Below, piece after piece: positions 12,701 through 24,521 of a stretch of 64,000 nt of DNA. The stretch lies in assembly GCA_047967505.1 (NCBI GenBank), contig CM106539.1; one strand, 5' to 3'. Origin of the DNA: Dipteris shenzhenensis. Taxonomy: Eukaryota > Polypodiophyta > Polypodiopsida > Gleicheniales. The notes below the pieces were generated by a model. It worked only from the letters and a program-made list of their open reading frames with translations. It did no database searches and was not told the origin of the DNA. Position 1 is the stretch's first letter; the number at the start of each line of letters is the position of its first letter. The position numbers were made by a program, and so were the translations under genes.

Positions 12701-13080
12701 GCTTCCAATGAAGCTTAGCTTCTACAAGGATCATTGTTTACATATCACAGCAGAGGGTTTTATCGACCCACTAGGATATAGGTAGATCCACCTACCCCAC
12801 TGAGGATCTCTATTGGTTAGTTTTGGGTGTCTTCACATAGACTTCACATTGAGAGTGGAAGGGCTGAGAGTTTTCCCAGGGAGAGGCACTGATGCACATT
12901 ATGTGACACATGGGAGATTGAGTCAGAGGAGCATTTCATTTTCATATGCTAAGTATACTATGAGATTCAAGGATGCTTCTATTGCCTCTTTAGAGACGAT
13001 TCTAGGATATTGTCCCACTTTCTCTCCTTTCTAGACCAAGTATGCCTAGCTGCCTTCATTCACGAGGCAGTCAGACACTG
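9760..13080 (+). pseudogene. LINE D endonuclease-reverse transcriptase remnant
   Basis: Endonuclease: a CTIWNYNGTLWSEP-like start near 9,758, then GGFNMRTG at about 10,220 (GDFNARTG in the 40.8-44.7 kb copy). RT: VDFHKAFDTV (about 11,563; motif A) and SIGIKQGCPLS (about 11,731; motif B). At about 11,855 the YADD box reads stop-A-N-D, so the Tyr codon is TAG and the first catalytic Asp is Asn. The C-terminal zinc finger near 12,890-12,960 has lost cysteines. Clearly inactive. Confidence 0.8.
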
Positions 13081-13957
13081 AGAGCATCTACTTTGATCAT
13101 GAGCATAGGAGCAAACCTCCTTGATAGACTCTTCTCAAAGCTCAATCACTGATTTCTTCTAGCTAGACCATGCAGACTCCCGTACCATGAGGCCCCATCA
13201 TAATCGTGACACAGATCCAGTGACGCGAGAACTCATAGAGGAAGGATGCACATATTAGACTTGGGGATATTCCTTCCATGTTCAGAGTTGGGACTCCATC
13301 GATAGGGGTTACAATAGCCCTTGTCAAATGCAGAGCTACGACCAAGAGACGACATAGGACCACATCCGCAGGCAGTCATCAACACTCTATCTCTGACTTT
13401 ATGCCCTCACTACCTTATCCCCCTTGACGCTTTGATGATAAGGATGTTAGTGTTGTGTAGATAATCCTTGGGGGGTCCACCTTACATAAGCAAGCTATAC
13501 AATGTGCATTCGAAAGGTATTTAAAAAACCCCTCTATAACCACATTTTATCTATTTATATACCCCTACTGTGAATTTTTGGATCAATAATTATATCCCTT
13601 CAATAAATTTAAAATTTGAGAAGCCTATATTTTTTGCCCTCCTATTGTACATTTCAGTGTAAGTTGAAACATATGCCACTTTTGAGAAATTGTATTGTAT
13701 AATTGAGTAAAACCCTTTAATTTGTATGTCACGGAGATGCATGCTTTACACCCATACTAGTACCTAATAGAACGTATTGTCAACTTTTGATCTTTTTAAT
13801 TCCCAAAATCTCATATATTTATTCCACCTTATCCAATTTTGTTTCCCTTGCATGCTCCCAAACTATCACTACCTACTAGAGATTTGCATGAAGTAACTTG
13901 AATTGAACTATGAATAAAATGGAACAAACTTATAAGAAGATGGCCCAAACTTTAACC

Positions 13958-14068
13958 TTATGTTGATCTAATGGGAGTTTTTATATTAAATATGATGCAT
14001 GTAGTAGTATTATGTTGATTTACTGCAAGTGTTTATATTCAATATGATGCATGCACTAGCATCATGTT
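13958..14068 (+). repeat. 52-bp tandem repeat, about 2.2 copies
   Basis: TTATGTTGAT begins at 13,958 and 14,010, and TCATGTTGC at 14,062. Each full unit carries TTTATATT-AATATGATGCATG. Confidence 0.85.
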
Positions 14069-15221
14069 GCCTATATGCCACTTTCTATATTAGGAAAAGA
14101 TAGTGTTTATCATCTCATCATAAAGGCATCCAACTTAATCATGTTAAGCGCACAAAGTTATTAAGCTTATTATCACTCAATCTGTACATTTTTGTCAATT
14201 TATGTCGCTTTACTTTTCTTTAAGTTACATGCTTTCATAATTATGTATTTGCATCACTTTTTTCTAAATTTTTGAATATCTTAACTTCCAAATGATATGC
14301 TAGATGCATATGATATAAAAGGAAAATTTGTAGAACGATGAAATATTATAGTTTCTTTATTGAATTCAAATATTAATTATTAATGCATCTAATAATTTTT
14401 TAGTTTGGAAAGCACCCTTTATTCCATTTCTACTATATTTCCATTCAAACTTTTGAAGGACCCATGATTTCCCTCATAATTTTGAGACCATATGTAAAAT
14501 AAAATAATGAGCTATTTTTGCAGATAGAATTGGAATGCGTGGATCTTTAAGGGAAGCCATACACCACCTGTACATTGGATGCATAGTTTCTTGGATATAG
14601 TCTATTCTTCCTTTAGTAGTCCTTTAGAGTTTTACAATCCATCTTTTGCTACACAATATGGAATTTCACATGAAGGTTTAGTTAGAGGTTTGGGATGTTT
14701 CAAGCTTTGATGAGATCCATATCACACTTGCATTGATTACACAATTTGGTAGATAAACTCTATTTTATAGATGCTCAATTTGATATTTAGACTCTAGCAC
14801 ACAATGAGGGTCACAAGCATTAGTCAAATTTCATCAAAAGTACTAAATGAAAAGGTAGAGTTGGATCCAAAGTACAAGCATATTGATATCTAAAAATAGA
14901 TACAAGTTACAACCCAGACTTGTCATCGAGAGTTTAATCAAAACCTTAGACTTAGATGTGGTAAAAAATCAGCTAGAGATAGCTAGACTAAAGGTTGCTA
15001 TGCAGACTTCTGCTCCTCATTAATGGATCCTTAAGTGACCTTAGTTGGATAACATGGAGGATGTGGAATTGTCTTGTTTATAGTGTAAAGATTATAGCCA
15101 AGGGAGGATCCTAAAACACGCCACTTGGCTTCCAAATTTGACCCTCCATCCAATATTGCCCTGTTTATTCACCAACAAGAATCAAGAATTTTGCATGATT
15201 AATGTAAGTAGATAAAGCTAG

Positions 15222-15354
15222 AAAATGTTTGCACTCAAGTTTATCTAAATTACTTGACTTACAAAAAATATAGAATTATATCTCAAGAAAAGTTTGTATT
15301 CAAGTTTATCTTAAGGCATTTGACTTACAAGAAATGTAGAATTTTGCCTCAAGA
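15222..15354 (+). repeat. 66-bp tandem duplication
   Basis: Units start at 15,222 and 15,288 and share TTCAAGTTTATCT or CTCAAGTTTATCT, TTGACTTACAA, ATGTAGAATT or ATATAGAATT, and CTCAAGAA. Confidence 0.8.
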
Positions 15355-16079
15355 ACTAGCCCAACTCCTTATGCGATACATGTGACATATCATTATCCGA
15401 AACCAAAATTAGCCAAGATGATCCTTAGATGATCTAGCTCATTATAAGACGTTTTGTAAAGTTTCACCTTGCATGAAAAATGAAAAGTAAACTTACCTAG
15501 CACTTTTCAAGAAGTCATTAAAAGCTTTGCAGTCATTCTCATCTAGCTGATGTGGTACTTGTACGTTCTTACATTAAATGTCAAATTTGCTAATGCAATA
15601 ATTGTTTGAATGTCCACCATGTTTAAGTCTGTCAAATCATAAGTGAACATTTGTGCTCCTTTTGCCCTTTGATACCATCCAAGCTGAACTTCCAAACCTT
15701 AGGGCCTATCTGCTAAATCAAAGCCATGCTTATAATCCATGTACCTCCCTCCGACTTTCTTCCTCATCTTTTGAACTCTTTCTAAGTACCATGTATCAGA
15801 CCAAGAAAGAGAGCCCAGGAGTGCATTTATAAGCACCCAAACTTTCTAGTCGGTTGGCAGGCTGATGAGTCAACTAGGAGGGGGCGGCAAGGCGGCTAGA
15901 ATGGGGAAGGTCTTCAGCCCTTTAAAAGGGAGGCCTCTAGGCCTCACAACATATCACTTGGAGCAGCCCTCAAGACAATAGATAGGAGTAGCAGTTGGGG
16001 AGCCTTGGGCCTACATTGAAGAGGTGAAGGTGACCCTGAAGGAGTTGCAGGCTGAGCTAGTAAAGGCAAGCCCAAATTT

Positions 16080-16370
16080 GATGACGGAGTGGACTCTTCA
16101 GATGAAGACAACACGAAGAAGAGAAAGAAAGAGAGGAAGTGCCTCTACTACAATGAGCCAAGACATTTCATGAAAGATTGCAAAAAGAAGGCTGATTAGA
16201 AGAAGAAGGGTGCCAGCTTAGAGTCAAAGAAGTCAGTTCAAGTGGCGGTAGGAGAAATTTTCTTGGTGGCCACTCCGTGTGCTGCTGAGATTATATATCT
16301 GCACGCCGGTATGACTGTTAGAATGCTAGATTGGTCAGAACTGGAGTACTCTAATCCAAGCTTGTGATAA
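16080..16370 (+). pseudogene. Copia-type gag fragment with broken zinc knuckle
   Basis: One frame reads KKERKCLYYNEPRHFMKDC followed by KKKAD, a stop and KKKG. This is the retroviral-type CCHC knuckle (C-x2-C-x4-H-x4-C) of a Ty1/Copia gag, with the second Cys replaced by Tyr. Downstream, VAVGEIFLVATP resembles the entry into the protease region. No LTRs or pol are attached, so it is an isolated relic. Confidence 0.65.
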
Positions 16371-17450
16371 CTATCATATGTATCATGTGATGGATTTGTT
16401 AACAAGCTCCAATTCTTAGATTTCATAAAAAATGCAATTGTAAGATTATGAATTAATAGTTTATTTATTTATATTAGAGACATAGCATATATTGGATATG
16501 TTGTTCCCTTTATATTTTAGAAGTTTCATACAAATTTAACCAAGTCCATTGCCTTGGAATATCTCCAAAAAGGTTTACTTATTTTAAAGGTTGATCCTCC
16601 AAAATTGTCTTGTAGAAGAGCACAATCAAGGAGGAGTTAAATAATACTTAAGGATTTCACATCTTTTTTCAAGGGTGAATGATGTATTGTTTCAAAATGC
16701 TTTTATTCATCCATGATTATGAGTGTGACAAAAGAATCAACCAATAAAGTCCCACTTTGTACCTTGGGTCATCGCAATAAGATTTGCTCATAATGGTGTT
16801 GTTTCCTTGTTTTATTCAAAATTATATTGTGCCACCATTAGTGCAATAAGAGTTGTTGTTAGTGTCTCATTTGATGCTCGAAAGGGAATTCTAATTCACC
16901 ACATAGGATTTAACATACAGGTAGTGATAGAGCATTTGTGTATCTCTCTTGTGTCAATTTGCTAATCAACAAGTGATGTTGTCTACTAATCTAGGCTCCA
17001 ACATGGCTCTAGCAATCGGCCACAAAGTGGAAGCAATGTAGCTCCATCTTGAAGTGAGGAGTTTGTGGGTATCAACATAACACAAGAAAATGATTTCATT
17101 GCTAAGTGACATTGTTCTGGCACAACAACACAAGAGTTTTCCAAAGTAAGAAGGACATCTGTAGAAAATGGATGGGATGCAAGCAGTTTAACAAGAACAT
17201 CATACACATGCTTGACACAATGCAAGTCAGTAAATTGCAATAAGCTAAATTGTCTTAGAGCTCATGTGATTGTCTTACCAATGGGTTGAAGTTGTTGTTT
17301 TGTAATAGTCTAATTGTGGAATTCTCACTATTTTGTTTTTGTGAGAAAATAAATTCATATAAAAATTTGAGAAAATACATTTGTGTCAAGTTCAGAGGCC
17401 TTGTAAGGCCCACCTGTACAATTCAAGCATTGGAATAATTGCTTGAAAGC
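16371..17450. other. AT-rich DNA, nothing recognised
   Basis: No coherent frame. The right edge may include decayed N-terminal Helitron sequence that I cannot align by eye. Confidence 0.4.
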
Positions 17451-17568
17451 CTACCCTACAAGCAAAATAAAGTGTAGGTAAATCCTTTGTGGGCAGATCA
17501 CATACGCAATTTGCAAGCAACAAAAGCAACACAAAGGCTCAATCAATGAGCTTAGCTTATAAATTGCA

Positions 17569-19370
17569 TTGCAAGGAGATGCTGAGACATACACTTTGGT
17601 CCATGGGATATACACTAGCCAACAAGTAGTTGACTTTGGTGACAGACCTATTGTTGTTTCTCTCTTTGAGGGTTTCTCTCCACTTAGCACATTCAAAGAC
17701 AAATCCTATGAAGAAATGGCATTTCTCACATTGTTTTATTGCTGCCCATATCACATCCCTGAATGCACTTCTTACAATTACATTGCCTAGTGGGAATTCA
17801 TCAACAAAGATAGATGATTTTCTATATCCATAGGAAATTTATTATTTAAGACAATGAAAATTTTGGTGTGCCAAGCACTATCATCAACTTGGGTTTGCAT
17901 GTGCAAGGATTAGCTAAGAGGTAGAACTCTATATGGTAAAGATGCCCTCTTATACACAAACATACCAAAAATTTTAGAATCCAAGATTGGCTTTTGTGAC
18001 TTTGCTGCATTGCGTACGTCAACAAACCACAAACAAAAATTTAAGAAAATCATTTTCCCAATGGTTGAACAACTGGGGGCCCTTGCATTCTTCATCACAT
18101 GCTCATCCGCTAAACTAAACTTTTTTGGGCAATCATTGTTGAGTTGCTTGAGAGTACTGTAACCCAATGTAGAGACCAACAACTCTACTTGTTACTTAGT
18201 TGATTAGACCCTACCACTACTGCTCAATACTATGCCCACAGATCTCAGGCTATTAAGACCCCCTTGAAGCAAGATTCTTCCATATTGGGCAATATTGTAG
18301 ACTATTTTTTGTTATTGAGTTCCAAAATATAGGAAGCCAACATGACCATGGCTTACTTTGGGTAAAAGATGCACCTGCCTTTAATACTTCTAATAAATAG
18401 GAAACATAACACTTCATTGATAGGTTCATCACATCTCACAGCTCGACATAGCACACAAAGAGTTCCAAATCCATAAGCATAGAAAGACACGCTGCAAAGG
18501 AAATGAAGTCTGTCATTTTGGCTTCCCGCATCCACAGATGTGCACAACACAAATCCTTGTGCCAGTGGACTATGACACAATTGATGCCTCCACTAAAAGC
18601 AACTTGAAGACAATTGATATGTTTCTATAAGAACCACCACCTACACTATTGGACTTAGACACCCTATTTTAACAACTTGGATGGTTTGAAGTTGAGTACA
18701 TGTTGGACTTATGCGCCTATACTTGTTAGCCAACATTTTTTATTGAAAAGACATCCAAAAGATACATTTTCAAAATCATGGGGTGCCAGCACTGATGTAC
18801 AATTCATCATCAACCCACGTGCAGTCGTTGCTGCTTATTGCATGTCATACATCACCAAAATTGACAAAGAATACCAAAGCAATACATGCTTCTCTCTCTT
18901 AAAGTTTGCAAACAAATTCACTAGATAATGAGCAGTTGTATAGGGTGTGCAATGCAATACCAAACACCCAACACATAGGTGCATAACACCCAACACATAG
19001 GAGAATTCACACATGCCTTTCGTTACCTTTACAAGCACCATGTGTGAATTCACCTACATAAACACAAGCCCACCTAAGTAACACAATTTAGTATTGAAGC
19101 GCCCGCCACAACTCAAAAAATGGACCCATCAAGCAATGACATCCTCTTCCCAGATATTATCAACAAACACCTACAGTGCAAACCAACTATTGCCCAAATA
19201 TGTCTTGCAAGCTTCACTAGTGAATAGACAATAATGACCACACAATCCAAAGAAAAGAACCACCCAAGGATTATGTGCTTCAACAGCTACAACATGTCTA
19301 AAGACACTAAAAACCGTTACAGAGAGCTATATTTGCTTTACTGACCCTTTATTGGCAATGAACTTTTCTT
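17569..19370 (+). pseudogene. Helitron Rep (rolling-circle) domain remnant
   Basis: Landmarks: DAETYTLVHGIYTSQQVVDF and EEMAFLTLF (Helitron-like N domain), WEFINKDR, FPMVEQLGALAFFITCSSA (18,050-18,115), then IEFQNIGSQHDHGLLWVKDA (18,311-18,370). The latter holds the HxH metal-binding pair (His codons at 18,341 and 18,347), with Asp where a hydrophobic residue is usual. DVQFIINPRAVVAAYCMSY leads into YCMSYITK (18,836-18,859), keeping both tyrosines and the lysine of YxxxYxxK. Rep nicks and joins single DNA strands in rolling-circle transposition. About ten stops and frame changes show it is dead. Confidence 0.8.
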
Positions 19371-19599
19371 CAGCGAGATGAACAATTCTTTACATGGCAT
19401 GACTTTTACACTACCATGAACAATAAATTCAACAAAATTAAAAGAAGCTCCACAAGCTTATGCCTACCAATCCCCATCGTGTAATGAAATCAACTTGATG
19501 AATACATCCAGCAACATTTTCTAGAATTGATGTCCAGCACAAGTCCCTTTAATGAAGACACTCAAAGAGCAAGACAGTTGTGTCAAGTCATAAGGTAGA

Positions 19600-21289
19600 A
19601 GGCTGTCAAACATTTTGAACTACCCTACTTGGAGAGACCTTTTAGTTTGGAAGAGTTAAAAGAAGTTGTGGGTAGTCATGGCAGATGGTAATACACTTAG
19701 GGAAGATGGGTTACCTATTGAGTTCTATAAGTTTTTATGGGATCTAGTTATCCCGTATTTATTACTGTTATGGCAAGAAAGTTCAGTGAAAGGTTTTCTT
19801 CCCCTTCACAATAATGGGGGCATTATTAAATTGATCCCTAAAGAGGGTCCCAAAGATGAAATTAAGAACTGGAGGCCTTTAACAATGTTAAACTGCAACT
19901 ATAAAGTTTGTACAAAAGCTTTAGCTCTTAGGATTCAAGGCAAAATGAAAGAGTGGATTCTTTCAGAGCAAAAGGAGTTTATCAAGGGACATCACCTTCT
20001 TGAAGCCATATTTAATATATGGGAAGGATGTGAATATGCTAAAGAATAAGGCTTATGACATGCTAGAATGGGATTTTATAATTCAATCTCTACAGGACAT
20101 GGGTATGGGACCTTCTTTTGTGTCTAGTGTCAAACTTATGCTCACTAATGCTACAGCTAAGGTCAATGTCAATGGGAAGATGAGTGACCCCTTTTTTCTC
20201 AAGAGATCAATCAGACAAGGCTGCCCTTTAGATCCTCTTCTATTTGATATAGTTGCAAACTCCCTAGGATGGCTTCTTAGAAGTCAAATCCAAGGGGGAA
20301 GTCTAAAAGGCATTGATCTAATTAATGGTAAACAATTAGTATGCCAGCAGTTTGCAGATGACGACCCCTAGAAACACCGATCAGGATGTTAGATGTGTAA
20401 TGGATTGTCTTAAAGTTTTTTGTCAAGCCTCAGGATCTTCTATCAACCACTCCAAAACAGGATACGACACACTCAGTGGTGGCGAGGAGAAAGGGGTTCT
20501 CCAATAATTAGGATGCCTCAATATACCAAAAGGGACAATTTTCATACTTTTGGGCAATCCAATGGGCTTTGAGGTTACAATGAAGTAGAGGTGGGACCGG
20601 GTAATGGATAGATTTCAGAAGAAGTTGGAAGAATGGAGAAGTTTCCAAGCAAACCTAGCTAGAAGAAAAGTGGTTCTTAACCATTGCCTCTACCCCATTG
20701 GTATTTTTTATCTTTCTTGTTGGTCTCATTTTGAAACAGGTCCAAACAGATTCATCAGATTGTGTAGATCATTCTTATGGGTAGGGAAAAATAAAATATC
20801 CAAAGTAAGGTGGGACTACGGTATCAAGCCCAAAGAAGAAGGGGGACTAGGGGTGATAGATATCTCTCATGCTGCCAAAAAGCTTTCTACTACTTGGATT
20901 ATCAAAGCATCACTTTATCCAGAGGAGGATTGGACTGAGCTGTTATGGAGAAATATGAGGCACTTCAGACCCTGCAGGGCTCCAAATTGGACAAATTACC
21001 CTTTTATATCTGCTCTTTTTAACCCTGAACCCTGTAAGTCCCAGGGGAGTCCCTATGGAAGTCTATCTGGGAGGCTTTTGAATAAATAAAGGCTTTCCTC
21101 CAATTCTTTGGTAAAGGAACATTTATGGCCATTAACTCAATTTGGGTGTCCTCAATATTCAGATCTGGCACTTTGAGAGATGAGCAGTTTTCAGTGGCAG
21201 CCATCTTATTCAAGAAGGGTATCCAATCTTGGGGTCAGCTATGGAATAAAGACCTTTTCAGGTGGAAATCTTGGCTTGAAATCCTTTTC
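19600..21289 (+). mobile_element. LINE family B (L1 clade), RT fragment inside the Helitron
   Basis: Three overlapping frames give an L1-type RT. DGLPIEFYKFLWD, IPKEGPKDEIKNWRPLTMLN and LRIQGKMKEWILSEQKEFIK lie in 19,690-20,000. MLEWDFIIQSL (motif A region), RSIRQGCPLDPLLF (20,206-20,245) and QFADDD (about 20,350) follow, then the C-terminal segment with FLWVGKNKISKVRWD (20,772-20,815). No ORF1, endonuclease, poly-A or clear target duplication is visible, so both ends are lost. It interrupts the Helitron between the Rep region and the helicase C-terminus. Confidence 0.85.
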
Positions 21290-21950
21290 TACATGAATGT
21301 TGCAAAGGACAAGCATAATCACAATGTTTCCAACATTCTCAATACTCCTCACATCCTTCAAGCAACTAGCATAAGACATAAAACTTCTAACAAAACAATC
21401 AAAATCCTTGACGACCCAAAAGCCACAGGTGGCCTCCATCTACAACTTAGCCTCAAACCTGACATGATCATGGGAATTTGCTTAGGCAATCTCAACATTA
21501 GCGATGGCCTCATAAATGGTGCAAGCTAAATTTTTAGGCACTCACAAACAAACAAAAAACCACCCATTGTTTGAATTGAACTCCATGACACACAGACTGT
21601 AAACCAAGCTGTTACAACAACAAATTATGGTATTCAAATAACACTTCAAGTACGTGGACTCCACGTCAACAAATAAATCATGAGTTTTGAATTGGAAGAA
21701 ACCATCCTAATACTATATGTCCTATATAGTTCCCCATCCAAGAAGCTATAGCTAGAACCATTCATTGTGCATAAAGCCTTTCAATAAACTCACTAGCCTT
21801 TGATCCATTAAACATTAAAGCATGTAACCTTGTCTACATTGCTCTATCCCGAGTGTGTTGTCCATCAAACCTCGTTCTCTTGTAGCAACTTGAAAATAAG
21901 CACATTAAGCTGGACCCAATGCTCCAAGAAATTGAACGTAAAGTCAAGAT
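21290..21950 (+). pseudogene. Helitron PIF1-type helicase C-terminus remnant
   Basis: FYMNVAKDKHNHNVSN opens the segment. KTIKILDDPKATGGLHLQLS and the IMGICLGNLNISDGLINGAS block follow (21,398-21,525), matching the conserved late helicase motif 'VMLxxN...DGLVNGA'. Further on, CNLVYIALSRVCCPSNLVLL (about 21,821-21,880) matches the 'AYVALSRVxSLxxL' motif that closes PIF1/Helitron helicases. The Walker A and B motifs upstream are absent. The helicase unwinds the displaced strand during Helitron transposition; this copy is non-functional. Confidence 0.75.
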
Positions 21951-22199
21951 GTCCTTGGCCATTACAATTAATTGGCTTCTCAATTGAAAAAAACTATACA
22001 CCAACCATGCAACCTCTCAGTACATTATCATTTTGCAAACCCGAGGTGGACATCTTCTCAAGCAAAAGTAATTTAGTAGTGACAATCATTTGTCTATAAG
22101 AAATGCATGTGCCACCACACATCCCGTATCTCTTCCACCGAATGCTTGCTCACTCATTCTCCTCTTAATCCTCCATCAATTGCTCTTGACATTAATCCC

Positions 22200-22415
22200 A
22201 AGAACTCCAATGTACGTCTTAGGCGACCTCAACATTGACATCGGCACAACTAGCACAAGTGCTGCATAACTCGCCAACTCATGTCGATGAACAATGTGAA
22301 ACAACTGATCAAGACAGCACTATCACCACAAATAGGTCATGTGGAACTAACTTCACATATTAGTCGGACCATTCACAATGCTCCATAACATTCTCTAACA
22401 CAAAAGAAAACATAG
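22200..22415 (+). pseudogene. Candidate APE-type endonuclease remnant downstream of helicase
   Basis: MYVLGDLNIDIGTTSTS (22,210-22,260) fits the 'iLGDFNID' motif of endonuclease/exonuclease/phosphatase-fold nucleases. A second frame gives MSMNNVKQLIKTALSP, the usual amphipathic segment after that motif, and a third gives SCGTNFTY-stop-SDHSQC, where SDH would be the terminal His motif. It lies on the same strand, about 250 bp after the helicase. Helentrons are known to carry such a domain. The three pieces lie in different frames, so the call rests on order and motif spacing. Confidence 0.5.
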
Positions 22416-22450
22416 ACACTAAGGCGTGGTTCACACCACCCGGTGGCCAT

Positions 22451-24224
22451 TCTCCAACAAGGTAAGGCGAAGGGGCACCATCCTAGCCAAGGAATTACCT
22501 TTCCACAGATACACACAATTTGTATTCAGCATATGAAGGTCACCTAGGTCCATGGGTGGCTAAAAAAGTATCACGAGAACTATGCTTATTAGTGATGGAA
22601 CCTGACACTCACTTTATCCTTCAAGCATTGCACCAATTCGATTTGAAGAGATGGTCTACTTGATTTGCAAGTTTGGGCTTATTGGCATGTGAAGCTTTGG
22701 AGAGCCTCACGATGACCTTATGCTCTACTCTCACAAGCATAAAAGCTAGACTTACTACAGTGATCAAACTCCCATTTTCCCGAGGTTAGAGAGGCACGTA
22801 ACGCTGGGCTAAGTGGAGAGTGAGAATGTTACGTGCTCTACTTCGGACTTCCTCTAATGATAGTTATCTTTTTGTGCTGTCCAGAGTTTATTGAATGATC
22901 TGAGAATGTTGGAATCATTCCGCTTAAGGATACACATAGATCCTCTCAGGGTCACATTGACAAGTTTTTCAGATACTCTCGGGTTCGACTATGATTACGA
23001 CTATTAACATTCAAGTAATATGCAAGTTTCTTATCCATTTGCGAGACTTATCCTCGGTGCTAATATTCTCGGCGTTATCTTGGCACCAGGAAAAGGCCCA
23101 TTCCCTCGGATTATAACTCTTTGGGGAAGGAAGTGCGCCACCTCCCCGCCCACACTGTGTGGTTATAATAATTACATATTATATATTATAATCTAAATAT
23201 TTTCAATTACTAGTCCATTCAACATTTCATGTTTTTAATCTGAATTCTTACAACATTTCTCTCGTTTAATGCATGTTATTGATGCAAGGGAGCAAGGAAA
23301 TCCAAGATGAATGCAAGATTGAAGGTGACTACACCTTTATTCATATGGTTGTAGTCCATGTGACAATATTGTTAAAACTGCAACGAGGATAAGTTATTGT
23401 ATTACCTTATTCATGTATTTGTTGACTTCAGCTTCCAAAATATGGACATCACAAAATGAATGATAAATCACCACCCTTATTTGCAGGGAGGATTGGGTCC
23501 TTGTAATGGACCCTATATCGCGTCTCATGTCCACTATTTTACTCATTCTCTTTTTTCGTTAAACAATTGATAAAATAGAAGGATTCAGCTTTCAATTTCA
23601 AGTTAGTGGTTACGATGGAAAGACTGCCTACCGCAAATCTAGCTGGGTCTGTTTCCACGATGGGGAGATGTGCTGCACATTTGGGCACCGGTGGTGAGAG
23701 GGCTCAGGATCTACTTCAAAGCATTCAAGCCACAGGCAGGGTGGAGACAGACTCGAGAGCAACACATGTATATGGTAGAATGCAAATATATAGTAAGGAG
23801 GAAAGCATACGAGATGCCTAACTGCCAACGCCACGATTCGTTGGGCATCGTAAGTGTCGAACGTAGCACCTAGGTGGCCGAAGTGGTTTGTTGAGCCACC
23901 CAGGTATGTACGTAGATCTACAACACCATCCCATTTTTCCAGCATGCGTGAACTGAAGCGGGTGCGCACTCCTCCCTCGCGAAAACAAGTGCTTTGCCCT
24001 CCTCCATGGCCACCGGGTGAGAGGACCAAGCCAAAATTTCCAATTCATTTGCCTTTCTTCGAAGGGCAGCCTAATGAAACCATCAAAAATGGGGGTTGGC
24101 GGAGCAAATTTCTCGACCATCAGATTAGATCTCATTTAATAGTCATAATATCTAGCCCACACGGTAATGAGTAAAAGTCCAAGAAAACATGTTGCACGGC
24201 CGTCGCCACTTGGATGGGCTTTGG
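22451..24224. other. Non-coding stretch after the Helitron
   Basis: It may include the Helitron 3' end, but no terminal hairpin with a CTRR-like end was picked out. Open frames at 23,606-24,174 overlap on both strands and show no domain. Confidence 0.45.
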
Positions 24225-24378
24225 AGCTTGCACAGTCTTTTTTTTTGGGGGTGAAACTAGTGACTATAAAATTAACATGAAATCAATGTACATGACATTA
24301 GCTTGCACAGTCTTTTTTTTTTTTTTTGGTGAAACTAGTAACTATAAAATTAACATAAAATCAATGTACATGACATTA
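24225..24378 (-). repeat. Tandem duplication of a LINE A tail
   Basis: AGCTTGCACAGTC followed by poly-T and GGTGAAACTAGT-ACTATAAA occurs at 24,225 and again at 24,300 (75-bp offset). Both copies end in GTACATGACATTA. The poly-T lengths differ. On the minus strand this is the 3' UTR and poly-A of LINE A; see findings. Confidence 0.9.
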
Positions 24379-24521
24379 GACTCCAAAAGAGAGCCTAATG
24401 GAAGAACTCAAAAATAGTGAGAAAACACTTCAAGGCTAGTAGCATCCAAGTCCCTCATAGCATAACTATCATATAGAGATTGCTTGAGGGACATTTTGAA
24501 GAAAGCATATGCCTGAGGAAA

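Larger units (their letters stand above)
7849..13432 (+). mobile_element. LINE family D, long degraded copy
   Basis: Order: C/T-rich leader (7,849-8,280), ORF1-like remnant starting ATGGGGAAAGGGGCAAAA at 8,468, APE endonuclease remnant (about 9,760-10,480), linker, reverse transcriptase (about 11,170-12,480), C-terminal zinc-finger region (to about 13,080) and 3' UTR resembling 46,680-46,930. It aligns with the minus-strand copy at 40,814-44,693 and the internally deleted copy at 45,105-47,179. The TTTC tail is missing. Stops and frameshifts are frequent, so the copy is dead. A YADD-type RT with microsatellite tail separates it from plant L1. Confidence 0.85.
13433..16050. other. AT-rich intergenic DNA
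   Basis: No open frame above 60 codons and no domain recognised. It contains two short tandem duplications (13,958-14,068 and 15,222-15,354). Confidence 0.6.
17450..22450 (+). mobile_element. Degraded Helitron of Helentron/Helitron2 type
   Basis: Plus-strand relics in order: Helitron-like N-terminal domain (17,569-18,160), Rep HxH region (about 18,310-18,430), Cys/His segment (about 18,490-18,560), two-Tyr motif (18,836-18,859), post-Rep segment (about 19,125-19,370), helicase C-terminus (21,290-21,950) and a candidate endonuclease (22,200-22,415). An L1 fragment occupies 19,600-21,289 and the helicase core with the Walker motifs is missing. The HKHRKTRC...CHFGFPHPQM segment resembles the Helitron2/Helentron form rather than the HGPCG form of classical plant Helitrons. 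Ends (hairpin, termini) were not located. Confidence 0.75.
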
